Positions 16,684 through 25,098 of a stretch of DNA of 64,000 bases are shown piece after piece. Source of the DNA: Oscillospiraceae bacterium (lineage in GTDB: Bacteria > Bacillota > Clostridia > Oscillospirales > Acutalibacteraceae). The stretch covers positions 1-64,000 of the forward strand of contig CACWPS010000006.1 in the NCBI GenBank assembly GCA_902762875.1. Reading direction: 5' to 3'. A program made the translations under genes and the position numbers. A model generated the notes under the pieces. The model had not been told where the DNA came from. It did not search any database and was given only the letters and a program-made list of their open reading frames with translations. Positions within the stretch are counted from its first letter, which is position 1. Each line of letters starts with the position of its first letter.

Positions 16684-16983
16684 ATGGATAAAACAAAACA
16701 GCGAAATATAATAATCACCGTGATAGTATTAACCGCCGCCGCAGTGATAATTTTAATAACTGCGGGCTTTGCCGCAAAAAATCAAGACTATGTGCCCTCA
16801 AGCTGGGTTTTAAAAACCTACGGCAACAGCGTTGCCCTCTATAACGGGGATAAGGTAGCGGCTGTTTACGGCGATATTGTGCTTGACAATCTCCCGCCTG
16901 ACGACAAAAAAATCCTCGAAAGCGGCATAGCCTTCCCCACCCGTGAGGAGGCCGAACAGGCAATCGAGGATTATGACGGATAA
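16684..16983 (+). CDS. Small membrane-anchored protein with BofC C-terminal-like domain
   Basis: 99 aa from ATG 16684 with AGAAGGTG. One N-terminal membrane helix (residues 8-30), then an outer domain WVLKTYGNSVALYNGDKVAA ... LDNLPPDDKKILESGIAF ... AEQAIEDYDG. The spacing of these blocks resembles the C-terminal domain of BofC, the forespore protein that restrains SpoIVB signalling, and clostridial proteins sharing only this domain. Family assignment is by eye. It sits alone between two convergent housekeeping genes and ends 17 bp before mnmE. Confidence 0.6.
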   Translation: MDKTKQRNIIITVIVLTAAAVIILITAGFAAKNQDYVPSSWVLKTYGNSVALYNGDKVAAVYGDIVLDNLPPDDKKILESGIAFPTREEAEQAIEDYDG

Positions 16984-17000
16984 ATTTAATTTAATTTATT

Positions 17001-18362
17001 TTATTTTCCTACACAGAACCTGCGGAAAATTTCATCGGTGACCTCGTTTGTCACCCTTTTACCCGTAAGCTCAAAAAGGGCGGCAAGGGCATCATCTACG
17101 CAAACGCCTACTGCGTCCATAGTACAGCCGCCTTTAAGGGTGTTTATTGCTTCGTTTACTCCGTCAAGCGCCCTTACTGCACAGTCCCGCTGGCGCTCGT
17201 TTAAAAGCACCGCACTGTCGGGGTCAAGGTCGGCTGTTCCGCACACTTCGGAGATAGCCTTACAAAGCGTTTCATAGCCGTCGCCCTTTTTAGCCGAGGT
17301 TTCTACAATTTTAAAACCCTCAAAAGCCGATTTATCAAGCTTATTTGATAAATCGGTTTTGTTTATTATAACTATAACATTTTTGTGCTTTATACTGTCT
17401 ATCAAGGCAAAATCATCGCTGTCAAGGGGTTTTGTGCAATCGAAGACCGCAAGTATAAGCCCCGCAGTATTAAGCCGCTCTTTAGCTCTGTCAACCCCTA
17501 TGCTTTCAACCGTATCGTCGGTATCGTGTATACCTGCGGTATCCGCAAGGCGCAATACTATATCACCGACCGTTACGGTCTCCTCAATAACATCTCTGGT
17601 AGTGCCTGCAACCTCGGTCACTATTGAGCGCTCGGCACCGCTTAACATATTCATAAGGGTGGATTTACCAACATTCGGCTTGCCGACAATCGCAGTGTCT
17701 ATTCCCTCTCTTAAAATTCTGCCCGCATCATAGGTAGAGAGCATTTTATTAAGCTGTGTATCAGCATTTTCAAGCATTTTAAGGAAATTTTCATAATCAA
17801 GCCCCTCAATATCCTCATCGGGGTAGTCGGAAAAAGCGGCAATAGAGGCATCCGCCGCCACTAAATCCTCCTCTATTTCCTTGATTTTCTCACCCACCTT
17901 GCCTATATGTGCGGCTCTGGAAAGCCTTAACTGTGCTTCGGATTTTGCGGAGATAAGACCCATAATGCTTTCCGCCCTTGTAAGGTCGGTTTTACCGTTT
18001 AAAAAGGCACGCTTGGTAAATTCCCCCGCCTCGGCAGGGTATGCGCCGTTTTTAAGTATAAGCCGCAGTACCTCACGAAGCAGAATTCTGCCCCCGTGTA
18101 TCGATATTTCCACAACATCCTCCCCCGTATAGCTTTTGGGCGCACGGAAAACAAGGGCGACTCCATCGTCAAGCACCCTGTCGCCCTCCTTTATTTCGCC
18201 ATAGGCTCCTCGGTAACCTGCTAAATCCGAGAGCTTTTCACCGCTAAAGGTGAAAAACACCTTGTCGGCAATGCTGAGCGCCGACTCGCCGGAAATTCTT
18301 ATAACACCTATAGAGCTTTCGCCTAAGGGCGTGGCAATAGCCGCTATTGTTCGGTCGGACAT
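17001..18362 (-). CDS. mnmE: tRNA modification GTPase MnmE
   Basis: 453 aa from the ATG at 18362 with GGGAAGTGAG upstream; the frame is open 19 codons further but into repeat DNA. N-terminal folate-binding domain (TIAAIATPLGESSIGVIRISG), helical domain, and inserted GTPase: GKPNVGKSTLMN, DTAGIHDT, NKTDL. C-terminal catalytic motif FCVGK, where the cysteine is conserved. With MnmG it makes cmnm5U34 in tRNA. mnmG is not in the window, so the usual mnmE-mnmG pair is separated. Confidence 0.96.
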   Translation of the reverse strand: MSDRTIAAIATPLGESSIGVIRISGESALSIADKVFFTFSGEKLSDLAGYRGAYGEIKEGDRVLDDGVALVFRAPKSYTGEDVVEISIHGGRILLREVLRLILKNGAYPAEAGEFTKRAFLNGKTDLTRAESIMGLISAKSEAQLRLSRAAHIGKVGEKIKEIEEDLVAADASIAAFSDYPDEDIEGLDYENFLKMLENADTQLNKMLSTYDAGRILREGIDTAIVGKPNVGKSTLMNMLSGAERSIVTEVAGTTRDVIEETVTVGDIVLRLADTAGIHDTDDTVESIGVDRAKERLNTAGLILAVFDCTKPLDSDDFALIDSIKHKNVIVIINKTDLSNKLDKSAFEGFKIVETSAKKGDGYETLCKAISEVCGTADLDPDSAVLLNERQRDCAVRALDGVNEAINTLKGGCTMDAVGVCVDDALAALFELTGKRVTNEVTDEIFRRFCVGK

Positions 18363-18402
18363 TGTCTCACTTCCCATTTCAAAATTATATTTATACATTA
18401 AA

Positions 18403-18429
18403 CGGGACGATGTGGGCATCGTCCCCTAC
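18403..18429 (+). repeat. Single REP-like hairpin unit
   Basis: CGGGACGATG/CATCGTCCC plus CCTAC, identical to the unit at 9205-9231. It lies 41 bp upstream of the mnmE start and 17 bp after the next gene's stop. Confidence 0.75.
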
Positions 18430-18445
18430 AAATAAAGATATAAAT

Positions 18446-19708
18446 TTATATCTCAGGATGGCGCTTTTTAACCACGGAGAATGCGTCATAGGCGATATCC
18501 GCCGCGAGGGCGATATCCTCATCGGTAAGCGCCGCATTTATAAAGTGGTTGTGGTGTGAGGCGATAAACAGTCCCCGTGAAACACACTCGGCAACCCACT
18601 CCTGATGAAGCATTAGGCTGTCATCATTAGCAATTCTTAAATAAAACAGCGCAGGCTCTCCCGAAACAACAAGGCTAAAGCCATTTTCTTCCGCCGCCTT
18701 TTTAAAGGCGCTTGTCAGCTTTTCGCCCTTTTGGCGGAAGAGGGTCGGCGTATCAAGCCGTTTCATTTTATTTATACACGCAATGCATGCGGCAAATGGC
18801 ACAGCGCTCATCCAGTAAGAGCCTGTAAAGGAAAGGGAGGACGCCGCCGCCTTTAAAAATTCCCTACCGCAGGCGGCGGACATATTATAGCCGTTAGCCA
18901 GCGCCTTGCAGAAACAGATAATATCGGCTTTAATACCGTAATAATGGTCGCTCCCCGCAAGGTCAAGACGGAAGCCCGTTCTTACATCGTCAAAGATTAA
19001 AATAATACCGTGCTCATCGCAGAATTTTCTGACTGCCTGCCATTTTTCGTGGGTAGCGCAAACATTATCATAGAAATTGCCGTGGTCATAGGGCTGGGCG
19101 ATTATAGCGGCAATATCCCCGCCTGTTTCCTCCCAGGCTTTTTCGAGTGCTTCCATATCAAACCACGGGACAATTATATTATTTGCCACATCCTGCGGTG
19201 TAATTCCGGGATAATCCGCCTTCATAGCCCACGGGTCGTTGCCGTGGTAATAGCCCTTAAAAAATACCACCTTTTTCCTGTGGGTATAGGCTCTGGCACA
19301 GAGCACCGCAAAGGTGGTAGAGTCTGTGCCGTTTTTCATAAAATACGCCCAGTCGGCGGTGTCAACAGTATCCACCAAAAGCTCGGCGCACTCAATCATT
19401 TTATATGACGGTGCGGTGGTGCAGTTACCGCTTTTGAGCTGTTCGAGTGCGGCGGCGTCTACCTCGGGGTCGTTGTAGCCCAGCACATTAGGCCCATAGG
19501 CGCACATAAGGTCTAAGTATTTATTCCCGTCCATATCCCAAAAATAGGTACCCTCGGCCTTAGAGCTTATAAGGGGCCACTTTTCAAGGGGTAAAAACAG
19601 TCCCTCGGACGGGCCTAAATGCCCGTAAATTCCCGACGGGATTACATCAAGCGCACGGTTAAACCATTCACGGCTTTTATTATGTGAATATTCAGGATAT
19701 TTGCTCAT
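18446..19708 (-). CDS. Class III aminotransferase (glutamate-1-semialdehyde aminomutase-like)
   Basis: 420 aa PLP enzyme. Key blocks: WDMDGNKYLDLMCAYGPNVLGYNDP, FMKNGTDSTTFAVLCAR, FKGYYHGND, LIFDDVRTGFRLDLAGSDHYYGIKADIICFCKALANGY with the PLP lysine. It resembles hemL-type aminomutases and beta-amino-acid aminotransferases. No other tetrapyrrole genes are nearby, so heme synthesis is not supported. It heads a short gap (13 bp) from an SCP2-like gene and a YfbR-like gene on the same strand, suggesting one operon whose pathway is unclear. Confidence 0.8.
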   Translation of the reverse strand: MSKYPEYSHNKSREWFNRALDVIPSGIYGHLGPSEGLFLPLEKWPLISSKAEGTYFWDMDGNKYLDLMCAYGPNVLGYNDPEVDAAALEQLKSGNCTTAPSYKMIECAELLVDTVDTADWAYFMKNGTDSTTFAVLCARAYTHRKKVVFFKGYYHGNDPWAMKADYPGITPQDVANNIIVPWFDMEALEKAWEETGGDIAAIIAQPYDHGNFYDNVCATHEKWQAVRKFCDEHGIILIFDDVRTGFRLDLAGSDHYYGIKADIICFCKALANGYNMSAACGREFLKAAASSLSFTGSYWMSAVPFAACIACINKMKRLDTPTLFRQKGEKLTSAFKKAAEENGFSLVVSGEPALFYLRIANDDSLMLHQEWVAECVSRGLFIASHHNHFINAALTDEDIALAADIAYDAFSVVKKRHPEI

Positions 19709-19721
19709 TTAAGACTCTCCT

Positions 19722-20486
19722 TTAAGAAAGATACAGCGAAACACGGTCGAGTATGCGGTTGATATTATCAACCATAGAAAGCACGCCCGCAAGCCGTATG
19801 TTGCCCTTGCACATTTCGTTAATTGTGGAAACCGTACCGCCGAACAATCCGTAAGCCAAATCAATATCGGCAAACTCCATTATGGCTTTTGGGTTTTGAG
19901 CCTCGGTATAAAGGGTTTCAAAGCGGTGGTCTTTTATCCTTATTGTGACCTGCGCCTTATCCTTAATCCCTAAGGACACATCGCCGTCTACGGTATTTCC
20001 CGCAGAAATCATAGCTATGGAATCGGAGTTTGCAAGCCCCGAAATCGCCCCCGCAACGGTATACATTGTAAGCAATGTGCTTTCCTCAAAAAAGGCTCTG
20101 TCCTTTAAAGCCTCGTCTGACGGGCGCAAAAGCTCGGTAAGCCTGTTTGTAAGCTCGGTAAAGGTTCCGCTTAAAAACACAAGCAGTTTTATTATTCCCT
20201 TAACGGGCACACCGGGTTTTCCCTCGTTTATCATAAGATTAAACTTTTCGGGAGAAGAAAAGCTCATTTTACAGTCGGCATTTTCTGCTCCTTCGGTAAT
20301 TTTACAGCCCTTTTTATCAAAATGAAAGGTTCGGCAGGGACCGTTCTTTACATCGAAGCAAACAGAAATCGGTTTTTTAATTTTCTGTAAAATTTTCTTT
20401 GCGCTGTCATCAAGCTCGCAAAGCTTATGTAATGTGCCGAGTACGCCGTACATATTAGCGTACGCAAGCGCCTTTTGCTCAATCAT
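19722..20486 (-). CDS. SCP2-like sterol-carrier-fold protein, function unknown
   Basis: 254 aa, soluble. N-terminal helices, then a block with CFDVKNGPCRTFHFDKKGCKITEGAENADCKMSFSSPEKFNLMINEGKPGVPVKGIIKLL, reminiscent of the SCP2 lipid-binding fold (beta strands plus a per-residue background term and a small-group loading helix). A second similar pattern (TIRIKDHRFETLYTEAQNPKAIMEFADIDLAYGLFGG) suggests an internal duplication. Its stop-proximal start overlaps the YfbR-like gene by 4 bases (ATGA), so the two are coupled. Ligand unknown. Confidence 0.6.
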   Translation of the reverse strand: MIEQKALAYANMYGVLGTLHKLCELDDSAKKILQKIKKPISVCFDVKNGPCRTFHFDKKGCKITEGAENADCKMSFSSPEKFNLMINEGKPGVPVKGIIKLLVFLSGTFTELTNRLTELLRPSDEALKDRAFFEESTLLTMYTVAGAISGLANSDSIAMISAGNTVDGDVSLGIKDKAQVTIRIKDHRFETLYTEAQNPKAIMEFADIDLAYGLFGGTVSTINEMCKGNIRLAGVLSMVDNINRILDRVSLYLS

Positions 20487-21076
20487 TTTTCTTCCTCCTT
20501 TTGCTCGTCAAGGGATAGATAAAAGCTTGGTATAAATTCTTCTGCAAATATATCCGCCTCGGGGCAGTTAAGGCGCTTTATGCCCTCTCTTATGGTCTTT
20601 TCGGCTACCTCAAATTCACGGTTGCCCATTTTAAGCTCCTCAATGCACTTAATAAGGGCTGAAAGCTTATCCGCCGCCTTAACAAGCCGCTTTGTCTCGG
20701 TATCGGGGCTGAAAATCGGCTTAAAATCCTCTTTAAAATCCTCTGGGAGCATATTAATAAGGCTGTCCCCCGCCGCCGCCTCAATTTGCTTATAGGCAGA
20801 CTTGATTTCGCTGTTATAGTATTTAATGGGGGTTGGCATATCCCCTGTTATAATCTCGGTGGAATCGTGGTATACAGCCGCTAAGGCCGCTTTTTGCGAG
20901 TCGGCGTTTCCGCCTAAGCGCTTATTGTTAATAATCGCCAGTGCGTGGGCAATCTGTGCGGTTTCAAGGGAATGCTCGCTTAAATTCTCCCTGCGGGTAT
21001 TCCTCATAAGTCCCCAACGGTAAATATTTTTCATTCTCGACATCATCGCATAAAAATGATTGTACAAAATTTTCAC
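20483..21076 (-). CDS. HD-domain 5'-nucleotidase, YfbR-like
   Basis: 197 aa. YfbR signature at the N-terminus: FYAMMSRMKNIYRWGLMRNTRRENLSEHSLETAQIAHAL, then YHDSTEIITGDMPTPIKYYN with the HD pair and a late Asp in VKAADKLSALIKCIEEL. E. coli YfbR dephosphorylates 5'-deoxynucleoside monophosphates using a divalent metal. The start codon appears to be GTG, one base after AAAGGAT. It is the first gene of the operon reading into the SCP2-like and aminotransferase genes. Confidence 0.88.
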   Translation of the reverse strand: MKILYNHFYAMMSRMKNIYRWGLMRNTRRENLSEHSLETAQIAHALAIINNKRLGGNADSQKAALAAVYHDSTEIITGDMPTPIKYYNSEIKSAYKQIEAAAGDSLINMLPEDFKEDFKPIFSPDTETKRLVKAADKLSALIKCIEELKMGNREFEVAEKTIREGIKRLNCPEADIFAEEFIPSFYLSLDEQKEEEK

Positions 21077-21147
21077 ATCCTTTATTGAATATTATACCAT
21101 TAACTGTTATAATATCAATAAAGAATTTTAAAAAAGGATAGGATTAA

Positions 21148-23763
21148 ATGGATTTTTCTTATGTAAAGCATACTGCGCTCCGTCCGCAGAAAGAAAAATA
21201 CCTTTCAACCTTTGTTATCGCACTTATCACTGCGGCGGCGCTTTTTGTGCCGTATATAATTTTGGGCGAGGGTTATTTTATCTTTTACGGTGATTTCAAT
21301 GTTCAGCAAATACCCTTTTACAGTGAGTGCCACAAGGCTATTCGGGAGGGCAATATTTTTTGGAGCTGGACCACCGACCTCGGCGCTAACTTTATCGGCT
21401 CATACAGCTTTTATCTTCTGGGCAGTCCTTTCTTTTGGCTGACTATTCCTTTTCCTAACTGGATGGTGCCCTACCTTATGGGACCGCTTCTTATACTGAA
21501 ATTCGCCTGTGCGACCTTTACCTCATACTGCTATATAAGGCGGTTTACCCGCACCCCTCAGGCGGCAAGGCTCGGCGGTCTTTTATACGCATTCTCGGGC
21601 TTTTCGGTCTATAATATCTTCTTTAATCATTTTCACGAAGCTATCATTGTTTTCCCACTCTTGCTTTTATCGCTTGAGCTGTTGATTGCCGAAAACCGCC
21701 GCTTTGTATTTGCCATTACGGTGGCTCTTTGCGCAGTTACAAACTATTTCTTCTTCTTTGGAATGGTTGTCTTTACCGTTATTTACTTCTTTGTCCGCCT
21801 TTTCTCGGGCGCAATAAAGGTAAAGGCTTCCCGTTTCTTGGCTCTTGTATTCGAGGCGGTGCTGGGACTCGCCCTCTCCGCCTTTCTGCTGCTGCCCAGC
21901 ATTATGGCGATTACGGGCAACAGCCGTATTTCGGAGGTGCTGCTTGGTTGGAATGCGATTATGTACGGCAAGGAGCAAATTTACGCCAATATTTTGGAGT
22001 GCTTCTTCTTCCCGCCCGATATTCCCGCACGCCCCGTATTTTTCCCGAACGCCAATGTAAAATGGTCGTCTTTGGGCGGCTGGCTCCCCCTTTTCAGTAT
22101 GGTGGGCGTTTTTGTCTGGTTTTCACAGCGCAAAAATCATTGGCTTAAAAGGGTAATCGGCATTTCAATTTTTATGGCTATGGTGCCGATTTTAAACAGC
22201 GCATTTTATGCCTTTAACACCGCATATTACGCCCGCTGGTTCTATATGCCCATTCTTATGATGTGCCTTGCCACCGTTTCGCTTACAGAGGACAGTAAGG
22301 TAAATTGGTCTGTAGGCTACAAATGGGTTTTGGGAATAACCATCGCCGTCCCCCTGGTAATAGGCTTTTTCCCGCAGAAAAACAGCAATAATGACGGGCT
22401 GATTTTCGGTCTTTACTCCCAAAGCGAAGACGGAATGTATGTCTTCCGTTTTTGGGTGACCTGTGCTATAGCAATTTTAAGCCTTGTAATACTCGGTATG
22501 CTTTTAAAGCTGATAAAAACCGACCGAAAGGGATTTTACAGAGGTGCTACGGTCTGTGTATGTATAATTTCGGCGGTTTACGGGAATTTCTTTATCGCCT
22601 GCGGCCGCTCCCATTCCTATGAAATAAAAGACGTTATGATTGACCAGCTTATCGAGGGCGAGGTGGATTTAGAGGACGACAGTAATTTCAGGGTAGATGT
22701 TTATGACGGGGTGGATAACACCTCAATGTATTTAGGGCTTCCGGGTATTAATGCCTTTCATTCGGTGGTGCCTGGCTCAATTATGGAGTTTTACGATTAC
22801 ATCGGGGTTGAACGCAGCGTCGGCAGCCGTCCCGAAACAGATGTGCCGGCGATTCGCCCCCTTTTATCGGTAAAATACCTTTTAAACCGCAAGGACGGCG
22901 ATAGCTTTTTAGACGATTATAACGAGCCTTTGATGCCTGACTACGAATATATCAAGACAAGCGGAGGATATTATATTTACGAAAATAAAAATTATATCCC
23001 CTACGGATTTTCCTATGATTATTATATGAGCTACGAGTTCTGCGACTCATATGCAAAATCCGACCGTGCCTCGCTTATGCTTAAGGCGATACTTTTAACC
23101 GATGAGCAGATACTGAAATACGGCTATTTGTTCGATAATATAAAGGATTTAGAACTGCCCTTCTATAATTACGGGGAGAACGGCACTACCCTTTCGCTTA
23201 CAGACGAGGATATGGCATATGATTGCGAGCAGTTAAAGCAAACCTCGGCGGATTCCTTTGAGATAGACAACTACGGCTTTACATCCAAGGTCACAAGGGA
23301 CAAAGAAAACCTCGTCTTCTTCTCTGTGCCCTATGACGAGGGCTGGACAGCTACCGTAAACGGAAAAGAAGTTGAAATTGAAAAGGTAAACGCAGGCTTT
23401 ATGGCTGTAAAGGTGGATGCAGGGGTAAGCGAGATACGCTTTAATTACACCACCCCGGGGCTTGTAAACGGACTTTTGCTTACAGGTGGGGCTTGTATTG
23501 TACTCCTTATTTATATCATTATTTGGAGCATTTATAAAAGGCATCACTCACCCGATAATTACTATCCCGAGGGTGAAGAGCTTATAAAGAAATGGCGTGA
23601 GCAGGACAGAGAGGACGCCCTTAAAATACTCGCCGAGCGTTTCCCCGAAACACACAAGGAAAGCATATTAGACGACAATCCGGATATTAATATTCCCCAC
23701 ATTGAAAACGGCTTTGACGGTGGCTTCAAGATCGATTCCGATATGCTTGATGAAGATAAATAA
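21148..23763 (+). CDS. YfhO family membrane protein
   Basis: 871 aa with about 13 membrane helices, an outer soluble region (about 490-770) and a C-terminal cytoplasmic tail of ~90 residues. The YfhO signature includes GDFNVQQIPFY near residue 49, FLLGSPFFWL-like text, and GLLYAFSGFSVYNIFFNHFHE (about 146-166). In B. subtilis and Listeria YfhO works with CsbB/GtcA-type proteins to glycosylate teichoic acid outside the membrane, using a lipid-linked sugar. No partner flippase or glycosyltransferase is adjacent. The highly acidic C-terminal tail after the last helix is a lineage feature. Confidence 0.85.
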   Translation: MDFSYVKHTALRPQKEKYLSTFVIALITAAALFVPYIILGEGYFIFYGDFNVQQIPFYSECHKAIREGNIFWSWTTDLGANFIGSYSFYLLGSPFFWLTIPFPNWMVPYLMGPLLILKFACATFTSYCYIRRFTRTPQAARLGGLLYAFSGFSVYNIFFNHFHEAIIVFPLLLLSLELLIAENRRFVFAITVALCAVTNYFFFFGMVVFTVIYFFVRLFSGAIKVKASRFLALVFEAVLGLALSAFLLLPSIMAITGNSRISEVLLGWNAIMYGKEQIYANILECFFFPPDIPARPVFFPNANVKWSSLGGWLPLFSMVGVFVWFSQRKNHWLKRVIGISIFMAMVPILNSAFYAFNTAYYARWFYMPILMMCLATVSLTEDSKVNWSVGYKWVLGITIAVPLVIGFFPQKNSNNDGLIFGLYSQSEDGMYVFRFWVTCAIAILSLVILGMLLKLIKTDRKGFYRGATVCVCIISAVYGNFFIACGRSHSYEIKDVMIDQLIEGEVDLEDDSNFRVDVYDGVDNTSMYLGLPGINAFHSVVPGSIMEFYDYIGVERSVGSRPETDVPAIRPLLSVKYLLNRKDGDSFLDDYNEPLMPDYEYIKTSGGYYIYENKNYIPYGFSYDYYMSYEFCDSYAKSDRASLMLKAILLTDEQILKYGYLFDNIKDLELPFYNYGENGTTLSLTDEDMAYDCEQLKQTSADSFEIDNYGFTSKVTRDKENLVFFSVPYDEGWTATVNGKEVEIEKVNAGFMAVKVDAGVSEIRFNYTTPGLVNGLLLTGGACIVLLIYIIIWSIYKRHHSPDNYYPEGEELIKKWREQDREDALKILAERFPETHKESILDDNPDINIPHIENGFDGGFKIDSDMLDEDK

Positions 23764-23775
23764 TATATTAACGCA

Positions 23776-23813
23776 AAATCGGTTGCCCGTAAAAACGGAC
23801 AGCCGATTTTTTT
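23776..23813. terminator. Shared terminator between convergent genes
   Basis: AAATCGG...CCGATTT stem with GTTG/CAGC extension around 23776-23808, followed by TTTTTTA. It serves the YfhO-like gene and reaches the stop of the convergent phosphodiesterase. Confidence 0.8.
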
Positions 23814-24285
23814 ATATATTAATGATAATCGGCATTATGCCCTTTTCCTCTATATCAATAACTGCGTAGCTTTTATGGGAGTCACGGGGCTGTGAACAGG
23901 AGCCGGGATTCACAAGATATATTCCGTCTTCATATAATATTTGTGAGGTGTGGGTATGGCCAAATAGGGCGATATTGCAGTTAAGCTGTTTTGCGGTTTC
24001 CAGTAGCCGCTCTATTCCGTGCTTTACCCCTAAGGTATGACCGTGGGTATAAAAAATCCTTTTACCGCCTATTGTTTCAATATCAGAGGTCGGAAAGCTT
24101 GAAAAATAATCGCAGTTACCGCTTACAATATAAAATTTTTTATCGGGAAATTCCAAATTCATATCCTCGATATCGGGTGTGACATCCCCTAAAAAGAAGA
24201 TGTGCTTGGAGTCCTCCCTATCTTCAAGTATTCTGCGCACCGTTCTTTCGCTCTTGTGCGAATCGGAAATAACGGTAATTCTCAT
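23812..24285 (-). CDS. YfcE/MJ0936-type metallophosphodiesterase
   Basis: 157 aa single-domain calcineurin-like phosphoesterase. Metal-site motifs in order: ISDSHKS, FFLGDVTPD, VSGNCDYFS, FYTHGHTLGV and ALFGHTHTSQ, with NPGSCSQPRD at the end. Relatives hydrolyse phosphodiesters with Mn2+. In many Firmicutes this gene follows rph/rdgB, which are not here. Confidence 0.9.
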   Translation of the reverse strand: MRITVISDSHKSERTVRRILEDREDSKHIFFLGDVTPDIEDMNLEFPDKKFYIVSGNCDYFSSFPTSDIETIGGKRIFYTHGHTLGVKHGIERLLETAKQLNCNIALFGHTHTSQILYEDGIYLVNPGSCSQPRDSHKSYAVIDIEEKGIMPIIINI

Positions 24286-24355
24286 ATATTCACCTATTCT
24301 ATAATATATTTTAAATTCATAATATTAAATATACCAATAAACGGGGGATTTTTCA

Positions 24356-24616
24356 ATGGATAACAGTAAAATCGATAAAAAAAAGCTTATGGATGCGGTG
24401 ATTTCCTCCTCGGGCGGGAAAATCGACAAGGAAACCCTACAAGGGGCTGTCGAGGGAAAAAACATCGACCCCTTACTCAAAAATCTCTCAGCTGAGGACA
24501 AAGAAAAGCTGAAAAGCGTAATGTCCGACAAAAAAAGTATGGAAGCTGTGCTTAACAGTCCGCAGGCAAAGGCACTGCTTAAGGCGTTTTTAAAGGGTGG
24601 AGGAAAGAATGGATGA
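24356..24616 (+). CDS. Small hypothetical protein (helical, soluble), first of a three-gene set
   Basis: 86 aa, not recognised. Lysine- and aspartate-rich predicted helices: KIDKKKLMDAVISSSGGKIDKETLQGAVEGKNIDPLLKNLSAEDKEKLKSVMSDKKSMEAVLNSPQAKALLKAFLKGGGKNG. No signal peptide or cysteine. The preceding GGGGGAT is its ribosome-binding site. Its 3' end overlaps the next gene by 8 bases. The pair plus the membrane protein downstream look like one conserved unit. Confidence 0.7.
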   Translation: MDNSKIDKKKLMDAVISSSGGKIDKETLQGAVEGKNIDPLLKNLSAEDKEKLKSVMSDKKSMEAVLNSPQAKALLKAFLKGGGKNG

Positions 24617-24965
24617 TTTAGGCTCTAAGCTTACCGAACTATTAAATGACCCTGAAAGTATGAACCGTGTACGGCAGATGGCGGAAAGCATTTTAGGCGA
24701 GAGCGGCGGCGACGCTCCCGCCCCTGCCGCCTCGCCTGATATTTCCTCTATAGGCGATATGTTAGGCTCAGGCGAGCTTCAGTCTATAATATCCGTAATT
24801 TCCAAAATGAAGTCCGCCGAGGACGATTCCCGTGTACAGCTTATCTCCGCACTTCGTCCTCATTTAAGCGAGGAGCGCAGAAAACGAGCCGATACCGCAA
24901 TTAAAATTCTAAAATTATTAGATGCTCTTCCGCTGATAAAGGAAAGCGGACTGCTTAATTTGTAA
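24609..24965 (+). CDS. Small hypothetical protein, second of the set
   Basis: 118 aa from ATG 24609 with GGAGG 5 bases upstream. It begins with a predicted amphipathic helix (LGSKLTELLNDPESMNRVRQMAESILG), an Ala/Pro linker (GDAPAPAASPD), then another helical region ending ERRKRADTAIKILKLLDALPLIKESGLL. The DPESMNRVRQMAESILG stretch echoes the NSPQAKALLKAFLKG stretch of the preceding protein, so the two may be related or interact. Not recognised otherwise. Confidence 0.7.
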   Translation: MDDLGSKLTELLNDPESMNRVRQMAESILGESGGDAPAPAASPDISSIGDMLGSGELQSIISVISKMKSAEDDSRVQLISALRPHLSEERRKRADTAIKILKLLDALPLIKESGLLNL

Positions 24966-24971
24966 AGGTGA

Positions 24972-25098
24972 TAGCGTGAAAAATCACGCTAAAAATTATA
25001 AAGACGCCTGTTTCTCGCCTTTGTTGCCAAAGGCAACCGAAACAGATGCGATATAATAATCACCATTTCGTGTCTTGCAAAGAAATGGTGATTATTAT
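24972..25098 (+). promoter_or_regulatory. Structured leader: three tandem hairpins, the last covering a start codon
   Basis: Hairpin 1 TAGCGTG/CACGCTA (24972-24991); hairpin 2 CTGTTTC/GAAACAG with an inner GTTGCC/GGCAAC (25008-25045); hairpin 3 a perfect 17-bp stem at 25053-25069 and 25082-25098 with a 12-nt loop. The last stem buries the GGTG sequence and the first two bases of the ATG at 25097. Confidence 0.6.

Noticed and set aside
18446-19708. hemL (heme biosynthesis)
   Set aside because: Family similarity exists, but no other tetrapyrrole genes are near and the operon partners do not fit.
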